Shown: one piece after another, positions 39,541 through 50,095 of the stretch
Layout: each line of letters starts with the position of its first letter
How positions within the stretch are numbered: position 1 is the stretch's first letter
DNA from: Pectobacterium carotovorum
GTDB lineage: Bacteria > Pseudomonadota > Gammaproteobacteria > Enterobacterales > Enterobacteriaceae
Direction: 5' to 3'
Assembly: GCA_016415585.1 (NCBI GenBank)
Contig: CP066552.1
Coordinates: 248,001-312,000, forward strand
Length of the DNA stretch: 64,000 nt
Position numbers and translations under genes: made by a program
The notes under the pieces: model-generated
The model's database searches: none
Told to the model about the DNA's origin: nothing
Seen by the model: only the letters and a program-made list of their open reading frames with translations

Positions 39541-42500
39541 ATGGTTTACTCCTATACCGAGAAAAAACGCATTCGTAAGGATTTTGGTAAACGTCCACAG
39601 GTTTTGGACATACCTTATCTCCTTTCTATCCAACTTGACTCGTTCCAGAAGTTTATCGAGCAAGACCCGGAAGGTCAGTACGGTTTGGAAGCTGCATTCC
39701 GTTCTGTTTTCCCTATAAAAAGCTATAGCGGTAATTCAGAGCTGCAATACGTTAGCTATCGCTTGGGCGAGCCAGTATTTGACGTTAAAGAATGTCAGAT
39801 CCGTGGTGTGACGTACTCTGCGCCGCTACGCGTAAAACTGCGCCTGGTGATCTACGAGCGCGAAGCGCCTGAAGGCACCGTTAAAGACATCAAAGAACAA
39901 GAAGTTTACATGGGCGAAATTCCGCTCATGACCGATAACGGTACCTTTGTGATCAACGGTACTGAGCGCGTAATCGTGTCTCAGTTGCACCGTAGTCCAG
40001 GTGTGTTCTTCGATAGCGACAAAGGTAAAACCCACTCTTCAGGTAAGGTGCTGTATAACGCACGTATTATTCCTTACCGTGGTTCCTGGCTGGATTTCGA
40101 GTTTGATCCGAAGGATAATCTGTTTGTCCGTATCGACCGTCGTCGCAAATTGCCTGCGACCATTATCCTGCGCGCGCTGGGTTATTCCACCGAACAGATT
40201 CTCGATCTTTTCTTCGATAAAATTGTCTATGAAATCAATGGCAATAAATTGCAGATGGATCTGGTTCCTGAGCGTCTGCGTGGTGAAACCGCATCGTTTG
40301 ATATTGAAGCGAACGGTAAAGTTTATATCGAAAAAGGTCGCCGCATCACTGCGCGTCATATCCGTCAGTTAGAGAAAGACGGTATTGAGCGCATTGAAGT
40401 GCCTGTTGAATATATCGCTGGCAAAGTACTGTCCAAAGATTATATCGACGAGAGCACCGGTGAACTGATCGGCGCAGCCAACATGGAGCTATCGCTGGAT
40501 CTGCTGGCTAAACTGAGCCAGTCTGGGCACAAACGTATTGAGACACTGTTCACCAACGATCTTGATCATTGTGCATACATGTCTGAAACCGTGCGCGTCG
40601 ATCCGTCAAACGATCGCCTGAGTGCGCTGGTTGAAATCTATCGCATGATGCGTCCTGGTGAGCCACCAACGCGTGAAGCAGCAGAAACGCTGTTTGAGAA
40701 CCTGTTCTTCTCTGAAGACCGCTACGATCTGTCTGCGGTTGGTCGTATGAAGTTCAACCGTTCTCTGCTACGTGATGAGATCGAAGGTTCCGGTATCCTG
40801 AGCAAAGATGACATCATCGAAGTGATGAAGAAGCTCATTGATATCCGTAACGGTAAAGGCGAAGTGGATGATATCGACCACCTCGGCAACCGTCGTATCC
40901 GTTCCGTCGGCGAAATGGCAGAAAACCAATTCCGCGTTGGTCTGGTGCGTGTAGAACGTGCTGTAAAAGAGCGTCTGTCTCTGGGCGACCTTGATACGCT
41001 GATGCCACAGGACATGATCAACGCCAAGCCGATTTCGGCCGCGGTGAAAGAGTTCTTCGGTTCAAGCCAGCTGTCACAGTTTATGGACCAGAACAACCCA
41101 CTGTCTGAGATTACGCACAAACGCCGTATCTCCGCATTGGGCCCAGGCGGTCTGACGCGTGAACGTGCTGGCTTTGAAGTTCGTGACGTACACCCGACTC
41201 ACTACGGTCGCGTCTGTCCTATCGAAACGCCGGAAGGTCCGAACATCGGTCTGATCAACTCCCTGTCCGTTTATGCGCAAACTAACGAATACGGTTTCCT
41301 TGAAACCCCGTATCGTCGTGTGCGTGAAAACGTGGTGACGGATGAGATCCATTACCTGTCTGCGATTGAAGAAGGTAACTTCGTTATCGCACAGGCGAAC
41401 ACCAATTTGGACGAAGAAGGCCGCTTCATCGACGAACTGGTTACCTGCCGTAACAAAGGCGAGTCCAGCTTGTTCAGCCGCGATCAGGTTGAATACATGG
41501 ACGTTTCCACACAGCAGGTGGTTTCCGTCGGTGCATCCCTGATTCCGTTCCTGGAACACGATGACGCCAACCGTGCCCTGATGGGTGCGAACATGCAACG
41601 TCAGGCCGTTCCGACTCTGCGCGCTGATAAGCCGCTGGTTGGTACCGGTATGGAACGCGCTGTTGCGGTTGACTCCGGTGTAACTGCCGTAGCCAAACGT
41701 GGTGGTACAGTACAGTACGTGGATGCATCCCGTATTGTAATCCGCGTTAATGACGATGAAATGTATCCGGGCGAAGCCGGGATCGACATCTATAACCTGA
41801 CCAAATATACCCGTTCTAACCAGAACACCTGCATCAGCCAGATGCCGTGTGTGTCTCTGGGTGAGCCGGTAGAACGTGGTGATGTTCTGGCAGATGGCCC
41901 GTCCACCGATCTGGGTGAACTGGCGCTGGGTCAGAACATGCGCGTGGCATTCATGCCATGGAACGGTTACAACTTCGAAGACTCCATCCTCGTTTCCGAG
42001 CGTGTGGTTCAGGAAGATCGCTTCACGACCATCCACATTCAGGAACTGGCCTGTGTGTCTCGTGACACTAAGTTAGGGCCTGAAGAAATTACTGCGGACA
42101 TCCCGAACGTGGGTGAAGCAGCACTTTCTAAACTGGATGAGTCCGGCATCGTTTACATTGGTGCGGAAGTGACCGGTGGTGACATTCTGGTTGGTAAGGT
42201 AACGCCGAAAGGTGAAACCCAACTGACGCCGGAAGAGAAACTGCTGCGTGCGATCTTCGGTGAGAAAGCGTCTGACGTTAAAGACTCTTCTCTGCGTGTA
42301 CCAAACGGTGTTTCCGGTACGATTATCGACGTACAGGTCTTTACCCGCGATGGTGTGGAAAAAGACAAACGTGCGTTGGAAATCGAAGAAATGCAGCTGA
42401 GGCAGGCGAAGAAAGACCTGACTGAAGAGTTGCAGATTCTGGAAGCGGGTCTGTTTGGACGTATCCACGCAGTGCTAGTTTCTGGCGGCGTAGAAGCTGA

Positions 42501-43569
42501 CAAATTGGACAAACTGCCGCGCGAGCGCTGGTTGGAACTGGGTCTGACTGATGAAGATAAGCAGAATCAGTTGGAACAGCTGGCAGAACAGTATGATGAG
42601 CTGAAGCACGAGTTTGAGAAAAAACTTGAGGCTAAGCGCCGTAAAATCACCCAAGGCGATGATCTGGCACCAGGCGTGCTGAAAATCGTTAAGGTTTATC
42701 TGGCCGTTAAACGTCAGATTCAACCGGGTGACAAGATGGCAGGTCGTCACGGGAACAAAGGTGTTATCTCCAAGATCAACCCGATCGAAGATATGCCTTA
42801 CGATGAGAACGGTACGCCGGTCGATATCGTACTGAACCCGCTGGGCGTACCTTCACGTATGAACATCGGTCAGATTCTGGAAACCCACTTGGGTATGGCT
42901 GCGAAAGGTATCGGCGAGAAAATCAACGCCATGCTCAAACAGCACGAAGAAGTGACCAAACTGCGTGAGTTCATCCAGAAAGCCTATGACCTGGGCGACG
43001 ATGTGCGTCAGAAAGTCGACCTGAGTACTTTCTCAGACGAAGAAGTTATGCGTCTGGCTGAAAACCTGAAGAAAGGTATGCCAATTGCAACGCCAGTATT
43101 TGACGGTGCAAAAGAGAAAGAAATCAAGGAACTGTTGCAGATGGGCGGTATCCCTACCTCCGGTCAGATTACCCTGTACGATGGACGTACCGGTGAGCAA
43201 TTTGAGCGTCAGGTTACCGTGGGCTACATGTACATGCTGAAACTGAACCACTTGGTTGACGATAAGATGCATGCTCGTTCCACCGGTTCTTATAGCCTGG
43301 TTACTCAGCAGCCGCTGGGTGGTAAGGCGCAGTTCGGTGGTCAACGCTTCGGTGAGATGGAAGTGTGGGCGCTGGAAGCTTATGGTGCAGCTTATACCCT
43401 GCAAGAGATGTTGACCGTTAAGTCTGATGACGTGAACGGCCGTACCAAGATGTATAAGAACATCGTGGATGGCAATCATCAGATGGAACCAGGCATGCCG
43501 GAATCCTTCAACGTATTGTTGAAAGAAATCCGTTCGCTGGGTATCAACATCGAGCTGGAAGAAAAGTAA
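39541..43569 (+). CDS. rpoB: RNA polymerase subunit beta
   Basis: Catalytic subunit of RNA polymerase. The 1342 residues equal E. coli RpoB in length. The rifampicin-pocket region reads [20 protein letters not shown] followed by [11 protein letters not shown], the wild-type, drug-sensitive residues. The active-site lysine regions [13 protein letters not shown] and the C-terminal clamp contact [16 protein letters not shown] are intact. The ATG at 39541 follows GAGGAACCCT. rpoC follows by about 125 bases. Confidence 0.99.
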   Translation: MVYSYTEKKRIRKDFGKRPQVLDIPYLLSIQLDSFQKFIEQDPEGQYGLEAAFRSVFPIKSYSGNSELQYVSYRLGEPVFDVKECQIRGVTYSAPLRVKLRLVIYEREAPEGTVKDIKEQEVYMGEIPLMTDNGTFVINGTERVIVSQLHRSPGVFFDSDKGKTHSSGKVLYNARIIPYRGSWLDFEFDPKDNLFVRIDRRRKLPATIILRALGYSTEQILDLFFDKIVYEINGNKLQMDLVPERLRGETASFDIEANGKVYIEKGRRITARHIRQLEKDGIERIEVPVEYIAGKVLSKDYIDESTGELIGAANMELSLDLLAKLSQSGHKRIETLFTNDLDHCAYMSETVRVDPSNDRLSALVEIYRMMRPGEPPTREAAETLFENLFFSEDRYDLSAVGRMKFNRSLLRDEIEGSGILSKDDIIEVMKKLIDIRNGKGEVDDIDHLGNRRIRSVGEMAENQFRVGLVRVERAVKERLSLGDLDTLMPQDMINAKPISAAVKEFFGSSQLSQFMDQNNPLSEITHKRRISALGPGGLTRERAGFEVRDVHPTHYGRVCPIETPEGPNIGLINSLSVYAQTNEYGFLETPYRRVRENVVTDEIHYLSAIEEGNFVIAQANTNLDEEGRFIDELVTCRNKGESSLFSRDQVEYMDVSTQQVVSVGASLIPFLEHDDANRALMGANMQRQAVPTLRADKPLVGTGMERAVAVDSGVTAVAKRGGTVQYVDASRIVIRVNDDEMYPGEAGIDIYNLTKYTRSNQNTCISQMPCVSLGEPVERGDVLADGPSTDLGELALGQNMRVAFMPWNGYNFEDSILVSERVVQEDRFTTIHIQELACVSRDTKLGPEEITADIPNVGEAALSKLDESGIVYIGAEVTGGDILVGKVTPKGETQLTPEEKLLRAIFGEKASDVKDSSLRVPNGVSGTIIDVQVFTRDGVEKDKRALEIEEMQLRQAKKDLTEELQILEAGLFGRIHAVLVSGGVEADKLDKLPRERWLELGLTDEDKQNQLEQLAEQYDELKHEFEKKLEAKRRKITQGDDLAPGVLKIVKVYLAVKRQIQPGDKMAGRHGNKGVISKINPIEDMPYDENGTPVDIVLNPLGVPSRMNIGQILETHLGMAAKGIGEKINAMLKQHEEVTKLREFIQKAYDLGDDVRQKVDLSTFSDEEVMRLAENLKKGMPIATPVFDGAKEKEIKELLQMGGIPTSGQITLYDGRTGEQFERQVTVGYMYMLKLNHLVDDKMHARSTGSYSLVTQQPLGGKAQFGGQRFGEMEVWALEAYGAAYTLQEMLTVKSDDVNGRTKMYKNIVDGNHQMEPGMPESFNVLLKEIRSLGINIELEEK

Positions 43570-43693
43570 TCCCAGCTCGTTGTATTGCTGGCATTCGTCA
43601 TAGGGACACCTGAACGTTGTTTTTAACGACAATATTGTTGTTAACGGCATAGATCAGGTGTCTATCAGGTCTAACTCCGACAGGAGCCAATCC

Positions 43694-46600
43694 GTGAAAG
43701 ACTTATTAAAGTTTCTGAAAGCGCAAACTAAGACCGAAGAGTTTGATGCGATCAAAATTGCTCTGGCTTCGCCAGACATGATCCGTTCGTGGTCTTTTGG
43801 TGAAGTTAAAAAGCCAGAAACCATCAACTACCGTACGTTCAAACCTGAGCGTGACGGCCTTTTCTGTGCCCGTATCTTTGGGCCAGTAAAAGATTATGAG
43901 TGCTTGTGCGGTAAGTATAAGCGCCTGAAACACCGCGGTGTTATTTGTGAGAAGTGCGGCGTTGAAGTGACCCAAACTAAAGTACGTCGTGAGCGTATGG
44001 GTCACATCGAGCTGGCTTCTCCGACTGCGCACATCTGGTTCCTGAAGTCACTGCCTTCCCGTATCGGTTTGCTGTTAGATATGCCGCTGCGTGATATTGA
44101 GCGCGTGCTTTATTTTGAATCTTATGTCGTGGTTGAAGGCGGTATGACCAACCTTGAGCGCCGTCAGATCCTGACTGAAGAGCAGTATCTGGATGCGTTG
44201 GAAGAGTTTGGTGATGAGTTCGACGCGAAAATGGGCGCCGAAGCGATCCAGGCTCTGCTGAAGAACATGGATCTGGAGCAGGAATGCGAGCAGCTGCGTG
44301 AAGAGCTGACCGAAACCAACTCTGAAACCAAACGTAAGAAGCTGACGAAGCGCATTAAGCTGCTGGAAGCATTCGTACAGTCTGGTAACAAGCCAGAGTG
44401 GATGATCCTGAGCGTTCTGCCAGTACTGCCACCAGATTTGCGTCCGTTGGTTCCGCTGGATGGTGGTCGTTTCGCGACTTCCGACCTGAACGATCTGTAT
44501 CGTCGCGTGATCAACCGTAACAACCGTTTGAAACGTCTGCTGGATCTGGCTGCGCCAGATATCATCGTACGTAACGAAAAACGTATGTTGCAGGAAGCGG
44601 TTGATGCCCTGCTGGATAACGGCCGTCGTGGTCGTGCGATCACCGGTTCTAACAAACGTCCTCTGAAATCTTTGGCCGATATGATCAAAGGTAAACAGGG
44701 TCGTTTCCGTCAGAACCTGCTCGGTAAGCGTGTTGACTACTCCGGTCGTTCTGTCATCACCGTTGGCCCATACCTGCGTCTGCACCAGTGTGGTCTGCCG
44801 AAGAAAATGGCACTGGAGCTGTTCAAACCGTTCATCTACGGCAAGCTGGAACTGCGTGGTCTTGCTACCACCATTAAAGCCGCCAAGAAAATGGTTGAGC
44901 GTGAAGAAGCCGTCGTATGGGATATCCTGGACGAAGTTATCCGCGAACACCCGGTACTGCTGAACCGTGCACCAACACTGCACCGTTTGGGTATCCAGGC
45001 ATTTGAACCGGTCCTGATCGAAGGTAAAGCGATCCAGCTGCACCCGCTAGTTTGTGCGGCATATAACGCCGACTTCGATGGTGACCAGATGGCTGTACAC
45101 GTACCGTTGACGCTGGAAGCCCAGTTGGAAGCGCGTGCGTTGATGATGTCGACCAACAACATCCTGTCCCCTGCGAATGGTGAGCCAATCATCGTTCCTT
45201 CTCAGGACGTGGTATTGGGTCTGTATTACATGACGCGTGACTGTGTTAACGCCAAAGGCGAAGGCATGGTGCTCACGGGTCCGAAAGAAGCTGAACGCGT
45301 TTATCGCGCTGGTCTGGCCTCTCTGCATGCGCGCGTTAAAGTGCGTATCACGGAAGAGATCAAGAGCATCGAAGGCGAGGTTACGCATCAGACATCGATT
45401 ATCGATACGACTATCGGCCGTGCCATCCTGTGGATGATCGTACCGAAAGGTCTGCCGTACTCGATCGTTAACCAGCCTCTGGGCAAGAAAGCGATCTCCA
45501 AAATGCTGAACACCTGTTACCGCATTTTGGGTCTGAAGCCGACAGTTATCTTCGCTGACCAGACTATGTACACCGGTTTTGCTTACGCGGCGCGCTCTGG
45601 TGCTTCCGTAGGTATCGATGACATGGTTATCCCGGAGAAAAAAGCCGAGATTATCGAAGAAGCCGAAACCGAAGTTGCCGAGATTCAGGAGCAGTTCCAG
45701 TCTGGTCTGGTTACCGCGGGTGAACGCTATAACAAAGTGATCGATATCTGGGCAGCGGCGAACGAACGTGTTGCGAAAGCGATGATGGAAAACCTGTCCG
45801 TTGAGGATGTGGTTAACCGTGATGGCGTGGTTGAGCAGCAGGTTTCTTTCAACAGCATCTTTATGATGGCCGACTCCGGTGCGCGTGGTTCTGCAGCACA
45901 GATTCGTCAGTTGGCGGGTATGCGTGGTCTGATGGCGAAACCAGATGGTTCGATCATCGAGACGCCGATTACCGCAAACTTCCGTGAAGGTCTGAACGTA
46001 CTCCAGTACTTCATCTCGACGCACGGTGCGCGTAAAGGTCTGGCGGATACCGCACTGAAAACAGCGAACTCCGGTTATCTGACTCGTCGTCTGGTTGACG
46101 TTGCGCAGGATCTGGTTGTGACCGAGGACGATTGTGGTACCCATGAAGGTATCATGATGACGCCGGTTATCGAGGGTGGTGATGTTAAAGAACCACTGCG
46201 TGAGCGTGTACTGGGTCGTGTAACGGCTGAAGACGTGATCAAACCGGGCACCGCGGACATTCTGGTTCCACGTAACACGCTGCTGAATGAGCAGTGGTGT
46301 GACATGTTGGAAGAGAACTCCGTTGACGCCGTTAAAGTACGTTCAGTCGTAAGCTGCGAAACCGACTTTGGCGTGTGCGCCAATTGCTACGGTCGCGATC
46401 TGGCTCGTGGTCATATCATCAACAAAGGTGAGGCCATCGGGGTTATCGCGGCACAGTCCATCGGTGAACCGGGTACACAGTTAACCATGCGTACGTTCCA
46501 CATCGGTGGTGCGGCATCGCGTGCGGCAGCTGAGTCCAGCATTCAGGTGAAAAACAAAGGTAGCCTGAAACTGAACAACGCGAAGTTCGTTATGAACAGC

Positions 46601-47917
46601 AACGGTAAACTGGTGATTACTTCACGTAATACTGAACTGAAACTGATCGACGAATTCGGACGTACCAAAGAAAGCTATAAAGTGCCTTACGGTGCAGTGA
46701 TGGCGAAGGGGGATGGCTCAGAAGTTAGCGGTGGCGAAACCGTCGCAAACTGGGACCCGCATACCATGCCAGTGGTGACCGAAGTAAGCGGTTTCATCCG
46801 CTTTGCTGATATGATTGACGGTCAGACCATTACTCGCCAGACCGACGAACTGACTGGTTTGTCCTCTATCGTGGTTCTGGATAGCGCAGAGCGTACCGGT
46901 AGTGGTAAAGACCTACGTCCAGCACTGAAAATCGTTGATGGCAAAGGCGAAGATGTACTGATTCCTGGTACTGATATGCCTGCTCAATACTTCCTGCCGG
47001 GTAAAACAATTGTTCAACTGGAAGATGGGGTTCAGATTGGTGCCGGTGATACATTGGCGCGTCTCCCTCAGGAATCCAGTGGTACCAAGGACATTACCGG
47101 TGGTCTGCCACGCGTAGCCGACCTGTTCGAAGCCCGTCGGCCGAAAGAGCCGGCTATTCTGGCAGAGATCAGCGGTATCATTTCCTTCGGTAAAGAAACC
47201 AAAGGTAAGCGCCGTCTGGTAATTTCTCCGTTGGATGGCAGCGATGCTTACGAAGAGATGATTCCGAAATGGCGTCAGCTTAACGTGTTCGAAGGTGAAG
47301 TTGTGGAGCGTGGTGACGTCGTTTCCGACGGCCCAGAGTCTCCGCATGATATTCTGCGTCTGCGTGGTGTACATGCAGTAACGCGTTATATCACCAACGA
47401 AGTTCAGGAAGTTTACCGTCTGCAAGGCGTTAAGATTAACGATAAACACATCGAAGTTATCGTTCGTCAGATGTTGCGTAAAGGTACCATCGTTAGCGCT
47501 GGTGGCACGGAGTTCCTGGAAGGCGAACAGGCAGAATTCTCTCGCATCAAGATTGCTAACCGCCAGTTGGAAGCGGATGGCAAGATTACGGCAACGTTCA
47601 GCCGCGATCTGCTGGGTATCACCAAAGCGTCTCTGGCGACCGAGTCCTTCATTTCTGCGGCATCGTTCCAGGAAACCACTCGCGTACTGACCGAAGCCGC
47701 TGTTGCTGGTAAGCGTGATGAACTGCGTGGCCTGAAAGAGAACGTTATCGTAGGTCGTCTGATCCCAGCGGGTACGGGTTATGCGTACCATCAGGATCGT
47801 ATGCGCCGCCGTCAGGCGGGTGAAGCGCCTGTCGTGCCTCAGGTGAGTGCCGATGAAGCTTCTGCTAACCTGGCCGAACTGCTGAACGCAGGCTTTGGTA
47901 GCAGCGACGACGAGTAA
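43694..47917 (+). CDS. rpoC: RNA polymerase subunit beta'
   Basis: Catalytic subunit carrying the active-site magnesium. I chose the GTG at 43694 ([17 protein letters not shown], 1407 aa as in E. coli), preceded by CAGGAGCCAATCC; an in-frame ATG 12 codons upstream would bury that site. The N-terminal zinc motif [20 protein letters not shown], the catalytic [12 protein letters not shown] (three Asp) and the second zinc site ([13 protein letters not shown]) are present. Long antisense open frames over it are codon-bias artefacts. It ends at a strong terminator. Confidence 0.99.
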   Translation: MKDLLKFLKAQTKTEEFDAIKIALASPDMIRSWSFGEVKKPETINYRTFKPERDGLFCARIFGPVKDYECLCGKYKRLKHRGVICEKCGVEVTQTKVRRERMGHIELASPTAHIWFLKSLPSRIGLLLDMPLRDIERVLYFESYVVVEGGMTNLERRQILTEEQYLDALEEFGDEFDAKMGAEAIQALLKNMDLEQECEQLREELTETNSETKRKKLTKRIKLLEAFVQSGNKPEWMILSVLPVLPPDLRPLVPLDGGRFATSDLNDLYRRVINRNNRLKRLLDLAAPDIIVRNEKRMLQEAVDALLDNGRRGRAITGSNKRPLKSLADMIKGKQGRFRQNLLGKRVDYSGRSVITVGPYLRLHQCGLPKKMALELFKPFIYGKLELRGLATTIKAAKKMVEREEAVVWDILDEVIREHPVLLNRAPTLHRLGIQAFEPVLIEGKAIQLHPLVCAAYNADFDGDQMAVHVPLTLEAQLEARALMMSTNNILSPANGEPIIVPSQDVVLGLYYMTRDCVNAKGEGMVLTGPKEAERVYRAGLASLHARVKVRITEEIKSIEGEVTHQTSIIDTTIGRAILWMIVPKGLPYSIVNQPLGKKAISKMLNTCYRILGLKPTVIFADQTMYTGFAYAARSGASVGIDDMVIPEKKAEIIEEAETEVAEIQEQFQSGLVTAGERYNKVIDIWAAANERVAKAMMENLSVEDVVNRDGVVEQQVSFNSIFMMADSGARGSAAQIRQLAGMRGLMAKPDGSIIETPITANFREGLNVLQYFISTHGARKGLADTALKTANSGYLTRRLVDVAQDLVVTEDDCGTHEGIMMTPVIEGGDVKEPLRERVLGRVTAEDVIKPGTADILVPRNTLLNEQWCDMLEENSVDAVKVRSVVSCETDFGVCANCYGRDLARGHIINKGEAIGVIAAQSIGEPGTQLTMRTFHIGGAASRAAAESSIQVKNKGSLKLNNAKFVMNSNGKLVITSRNTELKLIDEFGRTKESYKVPYGAVMAKGDGSEVSGGETVANWDPHTMPVVTEVSGFIRFADMIDGQTITRQTDELTGLSSIVVLDSAERTGSGKDLRPALKIVDGKGEDVLIPGTDMPAQYFLPGKTIVQLEDGVQIGAGDTLARLPQESSGTKDITGGLPRVADLFEARRPKEPAILAEISGIISFGKETKGKRRLVISPLDGSDAYEEMIPKWRQLNVFEGEVVERGDVVSDGPESPHDILRLRGVHAVTRYITNEVQEVYRLQGVKINDKHIEVIVRQMLRKGTIVSAGGTEFLEGEQAEFSRIKIANRQLEADGKITATFSRDLLGITKASLATESFISAASFQETTRVLTEAAVAGKRDELRGLKENVIVGRLIPAGTGYAYHQDRMRRRQAGEAPVVPQVSADEASANLAELLNAGFGSSDDE

Positions 47918-47952
47918 GTCTTTTTGCGCTGCGCTATCATGCGGTAAATAAC

Positions 47953-47987
47953 AAAAACCCCGACTATTATGGTCGGGGTTTTTTTAT
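47953..47987 (+). terminator. Terminator of rplJL-rpoBC
   Basis: AACCCCGAC (47956-47964) pairs with GTCGGGGTT (47972-47980) and is followed by TTTTTTT. This is the classic operon-end terminator. Confidence 0.93.
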
Positions 47988-47994
47988 GGCTGCT

Positions 47995-48200
47995 TCCCTG
48001 CGGACGACCTGTCGCAAGCGACGTTAAAAATTTATGGAAGGCGTCCTTGCCTTCCACCCTGACGGGCACAACGCTGTGCGTCGTTATAAAACGCTCCTTG
48101 CGTTTTATTTCTTCCTGAAATTTTTTATAGCACACATCCCTGTGCGCTACCTAAAGGCCGTCGCAAGCGACGTTAAAAATTTCATCCCTGAAATTTTTTG
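47995..48200. repeat. String of short palindromes with a shared loop word
   Basis: Nine small inverted repeats follow each other between the rpoC terminator and shiA. The best are GGAAGGC/GCCTTCC (48036-48055), ATAAAACGC/GCGTTTTAT (48086-48108), ATTTC/GAAAT (48107-48121), TAGC-CAC/GTG-GCTA (48128-48149) and AAAAATTTC/GAAATTTTT (48175-48198). Their stems are unrelated, yet the loops read GTCCTT, TCCTT, TTCCT, ATCCCT and ATCCCT. A perfect 23-bp direct repeat (48011-48033 and 48160-48182) contains the palindrome GTCGCAAGCGAC. No coding frame runs through it. Confidence 0.85.
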
Positions 48201-48237
48201 TTGTACAGTAGTGTAAAGTAAATGGAACGGAACCGAC

Positions 48238-49635
48238 ATGGACACCTCAACTACGCCAACACTCTCACAGCCTGGCGGCTCATTACCTCAGCAAGATGAC
48301 TCACTTTCTTCTGATAAAACCCTACAAACACAGTCAGTAAGCCATTCTCAACATCGCGCAAAACGTGCAGCATGGGGCAGTTTTGTGGGTGCCGTTGTTG
48401 ACTGGTACGATTTTCTGCTGTACGGAATTGTTGCCGCTCTTGTGTTTAATACCGAATTTTTCCCACAAATTAGCCCGACGATGGGGACGCTGGCGGCATT
48501 TGGTACGTTTGGCGTTGGTTTCCTGTTCCGCCCGTTAGGCGGCATGGTGTTTGGCCACTTCGGCGATAAGCTGGGCCGTAAACGAATGTTGATGATCACG
48601 GTCTGGATGATGGGCATTTCTACTGCGTTGATTGGCCTGTTGCCGTCGTTTGATTCCATTGGCTGGTGGGCACCAGTGCTGCTGGTTACGCTGAGGGCAA
48701 TTCAAGGATTTGCGGTCGGTGGCGAATGGGGCGGGGCGGCACTGTTGGCGGTAGAGAATGCGCCTAAGAAGAAGAAAGCGTTTTACAGCAGCGGCGTACA
48801 GGTTGGCTTTGGGGTTGGGCTGTTATTGGCTACTGGGTCGGTATCGGTGGTGAGCAATTTGACGACCAACGAAGAATTTACCACCTGGGGCTGGCGTTTG
48901 CCGTTCTTATTCAGCCTGATTCTGGTGGCTATCGCCTGGTGGGTACGCAACGGGATGGATGAGTCTCAGGAGTTTGAGGCGAATAAAACGCTGGGAGAAA
49001 GAGCAAGCAAACTGCGTTCGTTCCCTATCATGGAAGCACTGCGCCAGCATCCGAAGGCATTTTTGCTGATTATCGCGCTACGGCTTGGCGAACTGTTAAC
49101 GATGTATATCGTCACCGCGTTTGCCCTCAATTATTCCACGACTCATCTTGGGCTATCGCGGGATATTTTCCTGAATATCGGGCTGCTGGTGGGGGCAATC
49201 AGCTGCGTATCTATTCCTTGCTTTGCCTATCTGGCAGATAGCTTTGGCCGCCGTCGTATCTATGTTACCGGTGCGCTGATTGGGGCTGCGAGTGCGGTGC
49301 CATTCTTTATGGCGCTGGAAAGCCATAACACACTGATGATTCTGTTCTTTGCCATCATGCTGGCGAATATTGCTCACGATATGATCGTTAGCGTACAGCA
49401 GCCGATGTTTACCGAGCTATTTGGTACGGCATACCGCTATAGTGGGGCGGGTGTGGGTTATCAGGTCGCCAGCGTGGTTGGCGGCGGGTTTACGCCTTTT
49501 ATCGCCGTTCTGCTGGTGCAGTTTATGGATGGTTCATGGCATGCGGTGGCAGCTTATCTTGCCATTGGCTGCTTACTGTCGGCGATTGTCGGAATGCGGA
49601 TGAAGGCAACACCGCCGGACGCCTTGCCTGACTAA
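48238..49635 (+). CDS. shiA: Shikimate:H+ symporter, MHS family
   Basis: Major-facilitator transporter very similar to E. coli ShiA, which imports shikimate with protons. The 465 residues include a hydrophilic N-terminal tail of about 42 residues, longer than in E. coli, then twelve hydrophobic segments. The signature GAVVDWYDFLLYGI, the MFS motif GHFGDKLGRKRML (after helix 2) and RAIQGFAVGGEWGGAALL are visible. Dehydroshikimate or protocatechuate are alternative substrates. It sits between rpoC and the thi operon, where E. coli has no such gene, so it is a local insertion. Confidence 0.88.
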   Translation: MDTSTTPTLSQPGGSLPQQDDSLSSDKTLQTQSVSHSQHRAKRAAWGSFVGAVVDWYDFLLYGIVAALVFNTEFFPQISPTMGTLAAFGTFGVGFLFRPLGGMVFGHFGDKLGRKRMLMITVWMMGISTALIGLLPSFDSIGWWAPVLLVTLRAIQGFAVGGEWGGAALLAVENAPKKKKAFYSSGVQVGFGVGLLLATGSVSVVSNLTTNEEFTTWGWRLPFLFSLILVAIAWWVRNGMDESQEFEANKTLGERASKLRSFPIMEALRQHPKAFLLIIALRLGELLTMYIVTAFALNYSTTHLGLSRDIFLNIGLLVGAISCVSIPCFAYLADSFGRRRIYVTGALIGAASAVPFFMALESHNTLMILFFAIMLANIAHDMIVSVQQPMFTELFGTAYRYSGAGVGYQVASVVGGGFTPFIAVLLVQFMDGSWHAVAAYLAIGCLLSAIVGMRMKATPPDALPD

Positions 49636-49658
49636 CCTCTTCACTTCACCAATCTCGA

Positions 49659-49698
49659 GTGCCGATACAGATGCGCAGTCTGTATCGGCACATCTTTA
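49659..49698 (+). terminator. Terminator after shiA
   Basis: Perfect 13-bp stem from 49659 to 49671 (GTGCCGATACAGA) with 49679-49691 and a 7-base loop, followed by a T-rich tail ending TTTTTT. It carries the word GCCGATAC, also found in the hairpin after the MocR-type gene. Confidence 0.82.
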
Positions 49699-49730
49699 CT
49701 GTTTTTTAGTCTACTGTTTTTGCCGTGGCG

Positions 49731-49922
49731 TTATCTGAACCGATCAAGATCGCTTCTTTTCAGCCCGATATCCTTGAGTCCGTCATCGCTCATGTTCCGT
49801 AGTATCTTCAGTGTTTGTGCTCTTCCCCGCCAGACTTTCCACAAGCGGTACGGCAAAATCAGCATGAGCCAAAACGGTGACTCGCGGAACGGTTTTTGTG
49901 ATCGATTCTCATGAAATTCCAT
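49731..49922 (-). CDS. DUF1127 (YjiS-like) small protein
   Basis: 63-residue basic protein ending LRNMSDDGLKDIGLKRSDLDRFR, given in parts: LRNMSDDGLKDIGL and KRSDLDRFR, which is the DUF1127/YjiS signature. Members of the family have been linked to RNA binding and phosphate or carbon metabolism in alpha-proteobacteria; function here is unknown. It is divergent from a MocR-type regulator, with shared repeat sites between them, so it is the obvious candidate target. Confidence 0.8.
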   Translation of the reverse strand: MEFHENRSQKPFRESPFWLMLILPYRLWKVWRGRAQTLKILRNMSDDGLKDIGLKRSDLDRFR

Positions 49923-49975
49923 ATTTTCCCCCTCGCCAGTGAATGATCGCTATGATGAGGTGAAAGCTATTTTCA

Positions 49976-50058
49976 ATACAGACTCAAAAAATTCATTTTT
50001 TTAGCATACAGATTGTGTGATATTGCATCTGAATGGTGATTTTTATTTGAATCTGTAC
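49976..50058. promoter_or_regulatory. Candidate operator set for the MocR-type regulator
   Basis: ATACAGA occurs as direct repeats at 49976-49982 and 50006-50012, 30 bp apart (about three helical turns), and in inverted form with one mismatch at 50052-50058. MocR-type regulators such as GabR and PdxR bind widely spaced direct repeats of this kind. It lies between the divergent DUF1127 and regulator genes. Confidence 0.55.
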
Positions 50059-50095
50059 TGGTTACTGCTGTGAATCTTGATAGGGAATGATACTG

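Noticed and set aside
43658..43693. Twelve extra residues at the rpoC N-terminus
   Set aside because: The upstream ATG would place the CAGGAGCC ribosome-binding site inside the gene; E. coli RpoC starts at the GTG-encoded MKDLLKF.
44075..46144. Antisense frames of 322 and 365 residues over rpoC, and one of 320 residues over rpoB at 41074-42036
   Set aside because: Composition artefacts of highly biased rpoBC codons; sequences are low in plausible domains and have no ribosome-binding site.
47995..48200. CRISPR-like interpretation of the palindromes after rpoC
   Set aside because: There is no constant repeat with regular spacers, no cas gene, and stems vary while loops are shared. Only one 23-bp word is repeated exactly, twice.
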